This document shows positions 40,312-48,126 of a stretch of 64,000 nt of DNA, one piece after another (within the stretch, counting starts at the first letter, position 1; every line of letters starts with the position of its first letter). The notes below the pieces were generated by a model. That model made no database searches. It was given only the letters and a program-made list of their open reading frames with translations, and was not told where the DNA came from. This DNA is from Streptomyces sp. NBC_01465 (lineage in GTDB: Bacteria > Actinomycetota > Actinomycetes > Streptomycetales > Streptomycetaceae). The stretch lies in contig NZ_CP109467.1 in assembly GCF_036227325.1 (NCBI RefSeq), positions 7,936,001 to 8,000,000 on the forward strand. The letters are read 5' to 3'. The translations under genes and the position numbers were made by a program.

Positions 40312-42132
40312 GTGAGCGACGCGGCGCTGTGCCTGACTTTGCTGGGTGTGGTGGTGGGCCTCTTCGTGTGGAACAGGCTCCCTGTGGAGCTGGTGGCACT
40401 GGGATCTGCGGTCGTCCTCTACGCCACCGGCCTGCTGACGGCCGATCAGGTCTTCGCGGGCTTCGGCGACCCGGTCGTCGTCTTCGTCGCCTCGCTGTTC
40501 GTGGTCAGCACCGCGCTGCAGGCGACCGGCCTGACCGCGTGGGCCGGACGGAGACTGTCCGCACAGGTCGGGACGGGACCGCGCAGCTTGACCACGGCGA
40601 CCATGCTCCTGGCCGGGGCGCTGGCCGCGCTGATCACCGTGAACGGAGCCGTCGCCGCCCTGCTGCCCCTGGTCGTCATGCTCGGCATCCGGTCGGGCCA
40701 GACACCATCCCGCCTGGTGATGCCGCTGGCCTTCGCCGGCCACGCCGGATCACTGCTCCTGCTGATCGGCTCGCCGATCAACCTCATCGTCTCCGAGGCG
40801 GCCGACGAGAGCGGGGCTGGGCCCTTCGGGTTCTTTCAGTTCGCCCTGATCGGAGTGCCGATCCTGGCCGGAACCGTGGCGATCGCACTGCTCCTCGGGC
40901 CCCGGCTGCTGCCCCGGCGCGAACCCGAAGCCATCCCGCCCGACCTCAGCCGCCATGCGCACACCCTCGTCACCTACTACGGCCTGGAGCGGGACGCGGC
41001 GAGCCTGCAACTCGGCCCGGACTCCTCGCTCGTTGGTACCCCGCCGCCGGACGTCACCGCCCTGGCTCCTGCCGGGCTCCTGGTCGTCGGCGCGCTCACC
41101 GCGGACGGCCACGACTCCCGCGGGGACGCGCCGCTGCAGCCCGGCGATGTCCTGATCGTGCGCGGGGACCTCGCGCGGGTCGAGGATTTCGCCCGCGCCA
41201 CCGGCCTCGTGGCGCTGCCGCCGCCGTTGCGGGCCCACCTGGCCGACGCCGTACTGAACAGCGACACCGGACTGGTCGAAGTGGTCGTCAGCCCGCGCTC
41301 ACCCCTGATCGGCACCACCGTTTTCCCCGGCATGAACAGTGCCGACGGCGAACTCGTGATCATCACCGCTCGCCGCAGCGGACGAGACACCGGCCCCGGA
41401 CCCACCGTCGTGCAGTCCGGAGACAGCCTGCTGCTGCAGGGTCCCTGGCAGGCCGTGCAGCGCACCCAGGCCCGCAGGGACCTCTTGGCAGTCGACCATC
41501 CGACCGAGATCCGGCGCGAAGCAACCGGACTGGGCCCGGACGCCTGGCGGACCGCCATGATCCTCACCGCCATGGTCGTGCTGCTGGCCACCGGACTGGT
41601 CCCGCCGCCCGTCTCCGGGCTGCTCGCCGCGCTGGCCATCGTGGCCTGCCGGGTGGTGACCGTCACCGAGGCGTACGACGGGATCTCCTGGACCACCCTG
41701 GTGATCGTCGGCGGCATGTTCCCGCTCTCCGTCGCCATCCAGGAGTCCGGTGCCGCCGACGACATCGCGCATGTGGTCGTCTCCGCCGCGAGCGGCAACG
41801 CCTATCTGCTCCTGCTCGCGGTCTTCGTGCTCACCTCGGTGCTCGGACAGTTCATCAGCAACATGGCCACGGCCCTGATCGTCACCCCCGTCGCGGTCTC
41901 CGCCGCCCACGACGCGGGGATCTCGGTGCTACCGGTCCTGATGTGTGTGGCCGTGGCCGCGGCGGCCGCGCTGCTGACCCCCGTGGCGACGGCCGCCAAC
42001 ATGATGGTCATGGGACCGGGAGGCTACCGCTTCGGCGACTACTGGAAGTTCGGCGCCCCGATCCTTCTCTGGTACCTGGTCGTCGCGATGGCGCTGGTGC
42101 CGCTGGTCTGGGCATTCCAGCCGCCGGTCTAG
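40312..42132 (+). CDS. SLC13/DASS-type anion permease with RCK_C (TrkA-C) domains
   Basis: 606-aa membrane protein. GTG 40312 follows GAGGAGG. The N-terminal half has CitMHS/SLC13-type helices (DPVVVFVASLFVVS, GSPINLIVSEAADESG). A central soluble part holds two TrkA-C-like repeats (LVGTPPPDVTAL...PLQPGDVLIVRG, LIGTTVFPG...VVQSGDSLLLQG), and the second membrane half ends with TALIVTPVAVSAAHDAGIS. Members carry di/tricarboxylates, sulfate or arsenite-like anions; the substrate is not predictable. It is 39 nt after the AbgT gene, likely same operon, so it may handle a product of the peptidase. Confidence 0.85.
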   Translation: MSDAALCLTLLGVVVGLFVWNRLPVELVALGSAVVLYATGLLTADQVFAGFGDPVVVFVASLFVVSTALQATGLTAWAGRRLSAQVGTGPRSLTTATMLLAGALAALITVNGAVAALLPLVVMLGIRSGQTPSRLVMPLAFAGHAGSLLLLIGSPINLIVSEAADESGAGPFGFFQFALIGVPILAGTVAIALLLGPRLLPRREPEAIPPDLSRHAHTLVTYYGLERDAASLQLGPDSSLVGTPPPDVTALAPAGLLVVGALTADGHDSRGDAPLQPGDVLIVRGDLARVEDFARATGLVALPPPLRAHLADAVLNSDTGLVEVVVSPRSPLIGTTVFPGMNSADGELVIITARRSGRDTGPGPTVVQSGDSLLLQGPWQAVQRTQARRDLLAVDHPTEIRREATGLGPDAWRTAMILTAMVVLLATGLVPPPVSGLLAALAIVACRVVTVTEAYDGISWTTLVIVGGMFPLSVAIQESGAADDIAHVVVSAASGNAYLLLLAVFVLTSVLGQFISNMATALIVTPVAVSAAHDAGISVLPVLMCVAVAAAAALLTPVATAANMMVMGPGGYRFGDYWKFGAPILLWYLVVAMALVPLVWAFQPPV

Positions 42133-42318
42133 ACGGAAGGCAGGGCGTCAACGACGGTTTCCGTGCGGGTGGGGCGGGTTGACGCGACAGAGCAGGCCTC
42201 TGGTCGCTGATATTGGGCAGATTCCCGGAGAATCCTGTGAGGCAGCCCCGGCACACCGGCTGCTCGAAGACCGGCCCCTACTGGCGAGACCACGCTGGGC
42301 GCCTCAGGAGAACCGGGA

Positions 42319-42564
42319 TCAGCCGACGTTGCGCAGCGGCGGGACGGCCGGGACCTCGATCGCGTTCTCGATGTCCGCGACGGTCAACTTGAACTGCTCG
42401 GGGTAGGCATCGCGTTGCGTGCGGCGGGCGGGTTCGATGGTGCGCCAGGTGTAGAGGCACTGACGGCACTGGAGAACGTCCCAGACGCCGGGCACGGGCG
42501 AGGTGGCGAGCTTGTCGATGGTCTTGAAGGCACAGCGCGGGCAGATGGTGAGGTCGTCAGTCAC
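42319..42564 (-). CDS. vdcD: Non-oxidative hydroxyarylic acid decarboxylase, small subunit D
   Basis: 81-aa protein with two CxxC pairs (ICPRCAF, LQCRQCLYTW) and the ending of VdcD/BsdD-type subunits. These small zinc-ribbon-like proteins are needed with the UbiD-type subunit for decarboxylation of vanillate or 4-hydroxybenzoate. GTG 42564 gives the expected length (about 75-80 aa), with GGAAGGAAG upstream. Last gene of vdcB-vdcC-vdcD. Confidence 0.9.
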   Translation of the reverse strand: MTDDLTICPRCAFKTIDKLATSPVPGVWDVLQCRQCLYTWRTIEPARRTQRDAYPEQFKLTVADIENAIEVPAVPPLRNVG

Positions 42565-42610
42565 GACGGGACTTCCTTCCGGGAAGCAGGGAACGGGCGG
42601 GGCTGGCAGG

Positions 42611-44038
42611 TCACTGGCGGCCCGCGATGAGCTGTTGGAGCTTTGCCGTCCACTCCTTCGTCTCGGGCAGATCCTTGGCCGGCGTCGAGAAGTTGCCGCG
42701 TACGTCGGGGGCGACCGGGGTCGTCGCATCGATGATCATCTTGCTGGTGATACCTGCCGGTTGCGCGGCGGGAGCGAGCTCCAGGACCGACAGGTTGGGG
42801 ATGATGACGACATCGTCCTTGGGGTTGACCTTGGCGGACATGGCCCACAGGACCTGCGGCAGATTGAAGGGGTCGACGTCCTCGTCGACAAGGATCACCT
42901 GGGATACGTAACCGAGGCCGTGCGGGGTGGTCATCGCGCGCATGCCGACTGCCTTGGCGAAGCCGCCGTAGCGCTTGGCTGTGGAAATGATGACCATCAG
43001 ACCGTGCGTGTACATGGCGTTGACAGCCTGCACCTCGGGATATTCGGCACGCAGTTGCTTGAGCAAGGGGACGCAGGTGTTGGGACCCACGAGGTAGTCG
43101 ACCTCGGTCCACGGCATGCCCAGGTAGAGAGACTCGAAGACGGGGTCGGTGCGGTACGAGACCCGGTCGACCCGGATGACAGGCATGCGGCGACCGCCGG
43201 AGTAGTGGCCCGTGAACTCGCCGAAGGGGCCCTCGATCTGACGCTTGCGGGACTCGATGACGCCCTCGAGGACGACCTCGCTGCCCCACGGCACGTCGAA
43301 GCCGGTCAGCGGCGCGGTGGCGATGGGCGCGGGCGCCCCGCGCAGAGCTCCCGCCATTTCGTATTCGCTCTGGTCGTACGCCATCGGCATACCGGCCACG
43401 ATCGTGATCACCGGGTCGTTGCCGAGAGTGATGGCGATGGGCAGGTCCTCGCCCTTCTCCTCGGCCTTGCGCAGGTGTTGGGCGATGTCATGCATGGGGA
43501 CGGGCTGGAAGGCCAGACGATTGCTGCCGATGACCTGGATGCGGTACGTACCGACGTTCTGCTTGCCGAAGTTCTCCGGGTCCTCGGGGTCGCGGGAGAC
43601 GACTGCGGCCTTGTCCAGGTAGAAGCCACCGTCACCGTCGTTCAGACGGAAAAGGGGCAGCATGGAGAAGAGGTCCACTTCGGCGCCCTCCTGGGAGTTC
43701 TGTCGCCAGGGGGCGTCCTCGCGGCGCTCGGGGGCGACGGGGAAGGCGTCCCAGCGGGCGGCGAAGGCTTCCACCTGCTCCTTGACCGGAGTGTTCCTGG
43801 GCAGGCCGAGGGCAAGGGCGTGGTTGGCCCATGAGCCGTGCACATTCATGGCGATGCGGGCGTCGGTGAAGCCCTTGACGTTGTCGAAGTACAGGGCGGG
43901 GGCGTTTTCGCCGATGCGTCCGGTCGCGTTGGCGGCCGCTGCCAGGTCGGGCTCGGGAAGGACCTCTTCGGTGATGCGCAGCAGTTGTCCCTCCTTCTCC
44001 AGGGTGTCGAGGAAACTGCGCAGATCGTCGTGGGCCAT
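42611..44038 (-). CDS. vdcC: UbiD-family hydroxyarylic acid decarboxylase
   Basis: 475-aa prenylated-FMN-dependent decarboxylase converting phenolic acids (vanillate, 4-hydroxybenzoate) to phenols and CO2, reversibly. ATG 44038 has AAAGGAG upstream. The UbiD core is visible: NVGTYRIQVIGSNRLAFQPV, the catalytic Glu region IEGPFGEFTGHYSGGRRMPV and YTHGLMVIISTAKRYGGFAKA. Order B-C-D is the same as the vdc cluster described in Streptomyces. Product phenols (guaiacol or phenol) would leave the cell or be degraded elsewhere, since no ring-cleavage gene is in the window. Confidence 0.92.
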   Translation of the reverse strand: MAHDDLRSFLDTLEKEGQLLRITEEVLPEPDLAAAANATGRIGENAPALYFDNVKGFTDARIAMNVHGSWANHALALGLPRNTPVKEQVEAFAARWDAFPVAPERREDAPWRQNSQEGAEVDLFSMLPLFRLNDGDGGFYLDKAAVVSRDPEDPENFGKQNVGTYRIQVIGSNRLAFQPVPMHDIAQHLRKAEEKGEDLPIAITLGNDPVITIVAGMPMAYDQSEYEMAGALRGAPAPIATAPLTGFDVPWGSEVVLEGVIESRKRQIEGPFGEFTGHYSGGRRMPVIRVDRVSYRTDPVFESLYLGMPWTEVDYLVGPNTCVPLLKQLRAEYPEVQAVNAMYTHGLMVIISTAKRYGGFAKAVGMRAMTTPHGLGYVSQVILVDEDVDPFNLPQVLWAMSAKVNPKDDVVIIPNLSVLELAPAAQPAGITSKMIIDATTPVAPDVRGNFSTPAKDLPETKEWTAKLQQLIAGRQ

Positions 44039-44080
44039 GAGTAACTCCTTTATGGTGCAGTGGACATGGGGCAATAGCCT

Positions 44081-44677
44081 TCAGGAGGCGGTCCGTAGTG
44101 CGGAGGCACGGGCGGCGCGCATGCCCTCCCAGCGCTTGGCGGCAGGCGCGGGCAGGTCGAACTGGTCGAGGACGCGGGCGGTGATGTGGTCGACGATGTC
44201 GTCGACGCTCGCCGGGTGGTTGTAGAAAGCGGGCATCGGCGGCACCAGCCGCACGCCCTGCCTGGCCAGGGCGAGCATGTTCTCCAGGTGGATCTCGCTC
44301 AGCGGTGTCTCGCGCGGTACGAGGACGAGTTTGCGTCGCTCCTTGAGGACGACGTCGGCGGCGCGAGCCACGAGCCCCTCCGCGTATCCGGCACGAATCC
44401 CGGCCAGCGTCTTCATGGAGCAGGGGACGATCACCATGCCGTCCGTGCGGAACGAACCGGAGGCGATGGTGGCGCCCTGGTCGTCGGGATGATGGGTGAC
44501 ATCGGCGAGCGCGCTCACCTCGGCGGCCGAGAGGCCGGTCTCCAGCTCAATGGTGGTGCGGGCCCAGCGGGACAGGACGAGGTGGGTCTCGATGCCCGGA
44601 AGCTGCGCCAAATTCTGCAGGAGCCGCACTCCGATGGGTGCCCCTGTAGCTCCGGTCATGCCCACGATCAGTCGCAC
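44081..44677 (-). CDS. vdcB: UbiX-like flavin prenyltransferase
   Basis: 198-aa flavoprotein that makes prenyl-FMN for the UbiD partner. Motifs: GMTGATGAPIGVRLL, the conserved IVPCSMKTLAGI (Ser for phosphate binding), RRKLVLVPRETPLSEIHLENM and MPAFYNHP. It is the first gene of the leftward operon, 43 nt before vdcC, and divergent from the AraC gene. The 105-nt divergent gap must hold both promoters. Confidence 0.93.
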   Translation of the reverse strand: MRLIVGMTGATGAPIGVRLLQNLAQLPGIETHLVLSRWARTTIELETGLSAAEVSALADVTHHPDDQGATIASGSFRTDGMVIVPCSMKTLAGIRAGYAEGLVARAADVVLKERRKLVLVPRETPLSEIHLENMLALARQGVRLVPPMPAFYNHPASVDDIVDHITARVLDQFDLPAPAAKRWEGMRAARASALRTAS

Positions 44678-44782
44678 TTGCCCACTCCTCGCACCTGGAT
44701 CACCTGCGCCTTTGTGCTGCGCGCTGCTGATTCCACGCTAAGAGGATGATCGCGAGGGGCAGGGGTACGCTTGGGACTTGCG

Positions 44783-45685
44783 ATGGGGAAAAACGGACAC
44801 CTTGATGTCAGGGACCTGGAGTACACGGCGGCGGTGGGTGCGCCCACCGGCGTCGAGGTGGTCGAGCTGGGCAGCCTTTTCGATCGCTCGCGACGGCACG
44901 GCAACGACCCGTACGCGCCTCTGCGTCCCGCCTTCCACCAGCTGATCGCAGCGCGTTCGAGGCCCTTGCGAATGGCAGTGGACTTCGTCGAGTACGAACT
45001 GCCGCCCGGCTCCTGGCTGTGGATCCGGCCGGGGCAGGTGCAGCGCTTCGGACGGGATCTGGTGGCCGCGGACGGGGTGATCGTCCTGTTCCAGCCCGGA
45101 TTCCTGCCGCCCGCGACCGTGGCGGCGGCGCATATGGACCCCCCGTACCAGCAGGAGCCGCTGCTGCCGGAAGGGGAGAACGCTCAGGCGCTGCAACGGG
45201 CCCTCGACCATCTCGCTTACGAATACAGCGAAATGGCCTCACTGCCGCTCGAGTCGCACGTGGAGGTGCTGCGGCACCTGGTGTCCGTACTACTGCTGCG
45301 TCTGGCGTCGGAGCGGGGCTCGGCGCCGCGTCAGGGCCCGGTGAGCGAGGTGTTCCGCCGGTTTCACGACGCGGTGGAGCGGGACCACGCGGTGACTCGG
45401 AGGGTGGAGGACTACGCGGCCGCGCTCGGTTACAGCCCTCGCACGCTGTCGCGGGCGACGCTGGCAGTCACCGGCGCGAGCGCGAAGAAGTTCATCGACG
45501 AGCGGGTTCTTCTCGAGGCCAAGCGCCTCCTGCAGCACAGCACCCTGCCGGCAAAGGACATCGCAGGGAAGGCCGGCTTCGAGGACGCGAGCGATTTCAC
45601 GAAGTTCTTCCGCCGCCGGACGGGTACGACTCCGGCCGCATTCCGCGCGCGGGCGCTCGGGCAGGCACCTTTCCTCTCGGCTTGA
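44783..45685 (+). CDS. AraC-family regulator of the vdc genes
   Basis: 300-aa regulator. ATG 44783 is preferred over TTG 44771. An N-terminal cupin-like sensing part (DFVEYELPPGSWLWIRPGQVQ) is followed by a C-terminal double HTH of about 100 residues: VEDYAAALGYSPRTLSRATL, AKRLLQHSTLPAKDIAGKAGFEDASDF. Divergent placement next to vdcB argues for an activator responding to the phenolic acid. Its stop overlaps the start of a decayed gene fragment. Confidence 0.9.
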   Translation: MGKNGHLDVRDLEYTAAVGAPTGVEVVELGSLFDRSRRHGNDPYAPLRPAFHQLIAARSRPLRMAVDFVEYELPPGSWLWIRPGQVQRFGRDLVAADGVIVLFQPGFLPPATVAAAHMDPPYQQEPLLPEGENAQALQRALDHLAYEYSEMASLPLESHVEVLRHLVSVLLLRLASERGSAPRQGPVSEVFRRFHDAVERDHAVTRRVEDYAAALGYSPRTLSRATLAVTGASAKKFIDERVLLEAKRLLQHSTLPAKDIAGKAGFEDASDFTKFFRRRTGTTPAAFRARALGQAPFLSA

Positions 45686-46088
45686 ACCGTCGGGCCCGCG
45701 CGGCCGCGGCCCTGGAGGCCCGCGAGGTCGAGCTGGAGCGGCGGGTGATCGCACGAGAGGAGCTCGTCGAGGCCCTGGCCGCGTCCGCCACCGAGAGTAC
45801 TGCCGCGACGGAAGCCGAGGGCGGAGAAGATGTAGCGCCCATCGTTCTTCCCGGGCCGGTGTCCGTGCCGGTTCCGGGTGTGACCGTGCCACCTGGCGGG
45901 AGGAACTGCCGGTGTCACTGCTCTCGTTGGACAATCAGCGGATCCTGAACGTGCTGCAGGACCGGCCAGGCGGCGAGCCGGTGCGGGCCAAGGGCATCGC
46001 GGCGGCTCTTGGGCTCGACTCGTTGGTGCCGTCACAGGTCGAGGGAGTGCGCTCGAAGGCGAAACGCCTGGGTGAGCGCGGGGCGTGA
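45682..46088 (+). pseudogene. Fragment of a Streptomyces hypothetical gene, frameshifted
   Basis: From TTG 45682, in frame with its text, a charged helical stretch reads RARAAAALEAREVELERRVI and EELVEALAASAT, then an acidic linker. The frame breaks at CCACCTGGCGGG, where one base is missing (WREELPVS would be expected), and the other frame continues as LPVSLLSLDNQRILNVL, RAKGIAAALGLDS and ends at 46088. It resembles a short protein I have seen beside Streptomyces IS elements, with a possible small HTH at the end, but no function is known to me. Confidence 0.5.
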
Positions 46089-46402
46089 CGTCGCTTGGTC
46101 AGGTTGCGGTGCCAGCGCAGCACGGTGTCCGGCCGGGCCAGTAACCGGAGCCGACGCAGGGCCTGGTGTGGCAGGGGGATCAGCAGAGCGGCGAGGAACG
46201 CCCGGTCTGCGGGCGTGAACTTGATGCGATCCGTGCCGAGTTGTTGTTCCAGGACGGTGATCTGGTGGCGTAGGGCGAGTATCTCCGTGTTCTTGTCGCG
46301 ATCGCCAATCGGGATGCTCACGGCGGGTCGCAGGACGGCGCCTCGCAACAGAACGGTGGCGTGGGCGGCCAGGCTCTCCAAGCCGTTCGGGAGCTGGGCC
46401 AT
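46083..46402 (-). pseudogene. N-terminal fragment of an integrase-core transposase
   Basis: From ATG 46402 the text reads HATVLLRGAVLRPAVSIPIG, RDKNTEILALRHQITVLEQQL, FTPADRAFLAALL and DTVLRWHRNLTKRRHAPRS, the N-terminal region of the same IS3/IS481-like family whose C-terminal part opens this window. Homology stops at 46083, before the rve core, so it cannot be active. Confidence 0.75.
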
Positions 46403-46671
46403 CACGACATCACCGTGCTGCCAGTTGTGCCCCGGGCTCGACCCGGCTGTGTGACCGGGGGTGCGGAAGGTGCTGAATGCACCGGTCCCGAGGGTTGGGC
46501 AAAAAGCGTCAACCGTAGGACCTGCTTGTGTCGAACCCGAGCAATCGACGGCCGATGCCGCGCATACCGCTCCCGATCCGTCCTCAGCGCTCCACACTCC
46601 GAACCGCCGGTCTCCTGACTTCCATGTCATGCAATCGGCGTGCAGCTTCCCACCTTACGGAGGAGGACATC

Positions 46672-47724
46672 ATGTCCATTCGCCGCTCATCCATCGTGCT
46701 CGCAGCCGTGGGTCTCGTCCTGGTCGTCCTGGGGGTGCTGGTCCGCTACGTCGTCGTTCCGATCGCCACAAAATTGCCTGGCGACACGGATGAAACTGTG
46801 CGCTATTCCGGCAAGGCGACGATGCTCAACGGCCAGGCCCTGCAATCAGGAGACACCGCGCACGCCATCAACTCGAACGTGCCCATCACCGTCGACCGGC
46901 GACTCCGGGTCACCTCGACACACGGTGACACGGCAATCATCAAGGACGATCTGACAGTACATGCCAGTAATCAGAACCTCGCCAGCTCCCATACGTACGC
47001 CATCGACCGGAAAGACATGAACGGTTCGAAGCCGCCGTCCGGGACAAGCGTGGAGCCGTCAAGGGGGGCCCTGAGTTCCGCCTTCCCTGCCGACGGCAAG
47101 AGGGACGACTCCTACTCGTTCTACGACTCGACCACCCGCGCCATCGTGCCCACCCACTACGCGGGGAGCGCGAAGCGGGCGGGACGCTCGGTGAACGTGT
47201 ACAAGATCACGGCCACTGGTCCGGTCAAGGACCCCACGATGCTGAGGACACTGCCGAAGGCCCTCCCGAAGAAGCTCGCCGCCGGCCTGGCACCGAGCCT
47301 GCCTGCGGCCACCCAGGCCAAGTTCACGCCTGCCGCGGTCGCCGCTCTGCCGGATCCGGTGCCGCTCACCTACTCGGGGCGGACGACGATCCTGGCCTAT
47401 GTCGACCAGCAGACCGGCATCGCCATCGACCAGACGATCGACCAGCAGGTCATCGCCAACACCGTCCTCGGAGGGAGCCGGACCGCTCTGCTGCCGGTGT
47501 CCGCCTTCAACTTCAAGATCACGCCCGCGAGCATGAGCGAGCTCGGTGACAAAGCGGCATCAGCCGGCTTGATGCTGACACTCATGAGCGACATCGCGCC
47601 GCTCGTTCTGGTCGTCATCGGGGCCGCGCTCATCCTGATCGCGTACCTGCGCCGGCGCAGGCCGCAGACGGAGTCCATCGCGGTGTCCGGGGACCATGCC
47701 GTGACCGGGAATCTCGTTGCCTGA
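46672..47724 (+). CDS. DUF3068 (PorA-like) membrane protein
   Basis: 350-aa protein of the DUF3068/porin PorA family. ATG 46672 follows GGAGGAGG by 6 nt; the longer frame from 46528 has no family features. It has an N-terminal membrane helix (IVLAAVGLVLVVLGVLVRYVVVP), a large outside domain rich in Thr/Asp (ETVRYSGKATMLN, YVDQQTGIAIDQTIDQQVI) and a C-terminal helix (IAPLVLVVIGAALILIAYL) with a short basic tail. Function is unknown. Flanking relics suggest it survived among decayed genes. Confidence 0.85.
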   Translation: MSIRRSSIVLAAVGLVLVVLGVLVRYVVVPIATKLPGDTDETVRYSGKATMLNGQALQSGDTAHAINSNVPITVDRRLRVTSTHGDTAIIKDDLTVHASNQNLASSHTYAIDRKDMNGSKPPSGTSVEPSRGALSSAFPADGKRDDSYSFYDSTTRAIVPTHYAGSAKRAGRSVNVYKITATGPVKDPTMLRTLPKALPKKLAAGLAPSLPAATQAKFTPAAVAALPDPVPLTYSGRTTILAYVDQQTGIAIDQTIDQQVIANTVLGGSRTALLPVSAFNFKITPASMSELGDKAASAGLMLTLMSDIAPLVLVVIGAALILIAYLRRRRPQTESIAVSGDHAVTGNLVA

Positions 47725-47789
47725 GGGGCGGCCTTCGGTGAGCCGGGCGCACCAAGGCGCCCAGCTCAGCGGCGCCGGATGGGCGGTAG

Positions 47790-48050
47790 CGCTGAACCCC
47801 GTGATCGCTGATCCGGCCGCGGTCCGAAGGGCGCAGGCAGCAACGAGCCGCGCAGAGCGTCTAGTTCGGTGCGGCCGAGGGACTTGGCGGTGTCCGGGAA
47901 GTTCCCGTACAGGCCGAATCGACCGTGGAGCCCGCTCCGGACGGCTTCGAGGTCCACGCCCGGTGGACGGCTTCCATCTTCTTGCGGGGCCTGCGCGCCG
48001 GCGGTCTGCCGGACGCCCCCGCTGCCGCGAAGAGGGCACCCGGTCGGCAC
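47790..48050 (-). other. Coding-like fragment, unassigned
   Basis: In the 402-nt gap between two genes, one leftward frame has strong coding third positions: DLEAVRSGLHGRFGLYGNF, PDTAKSLGRTELDALRGSLL. It has no start with a ribosome site and no clear end, and I do not recognise it. It looks like the tail of a lost gene joined to the truncated beta-helix gene. Nothing else is seen in 47725-48126. Confidence 0.35.
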
Positions 48051-48126
48051 GGCATCCAACAGATAGGACCCACGCCCCGGGCGGGTGCGCTTGAATTTGG
48101 CGCAGGGCCCGGAGCGTGGAGTTGCG

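Noticed and set aside
39696..42182. 828-aa plus-strand frame across the AbgT and SLC13 genes
   Set aside because: Arg/Pro-rich frame-shifted reading of two well-supported membrane proteins.
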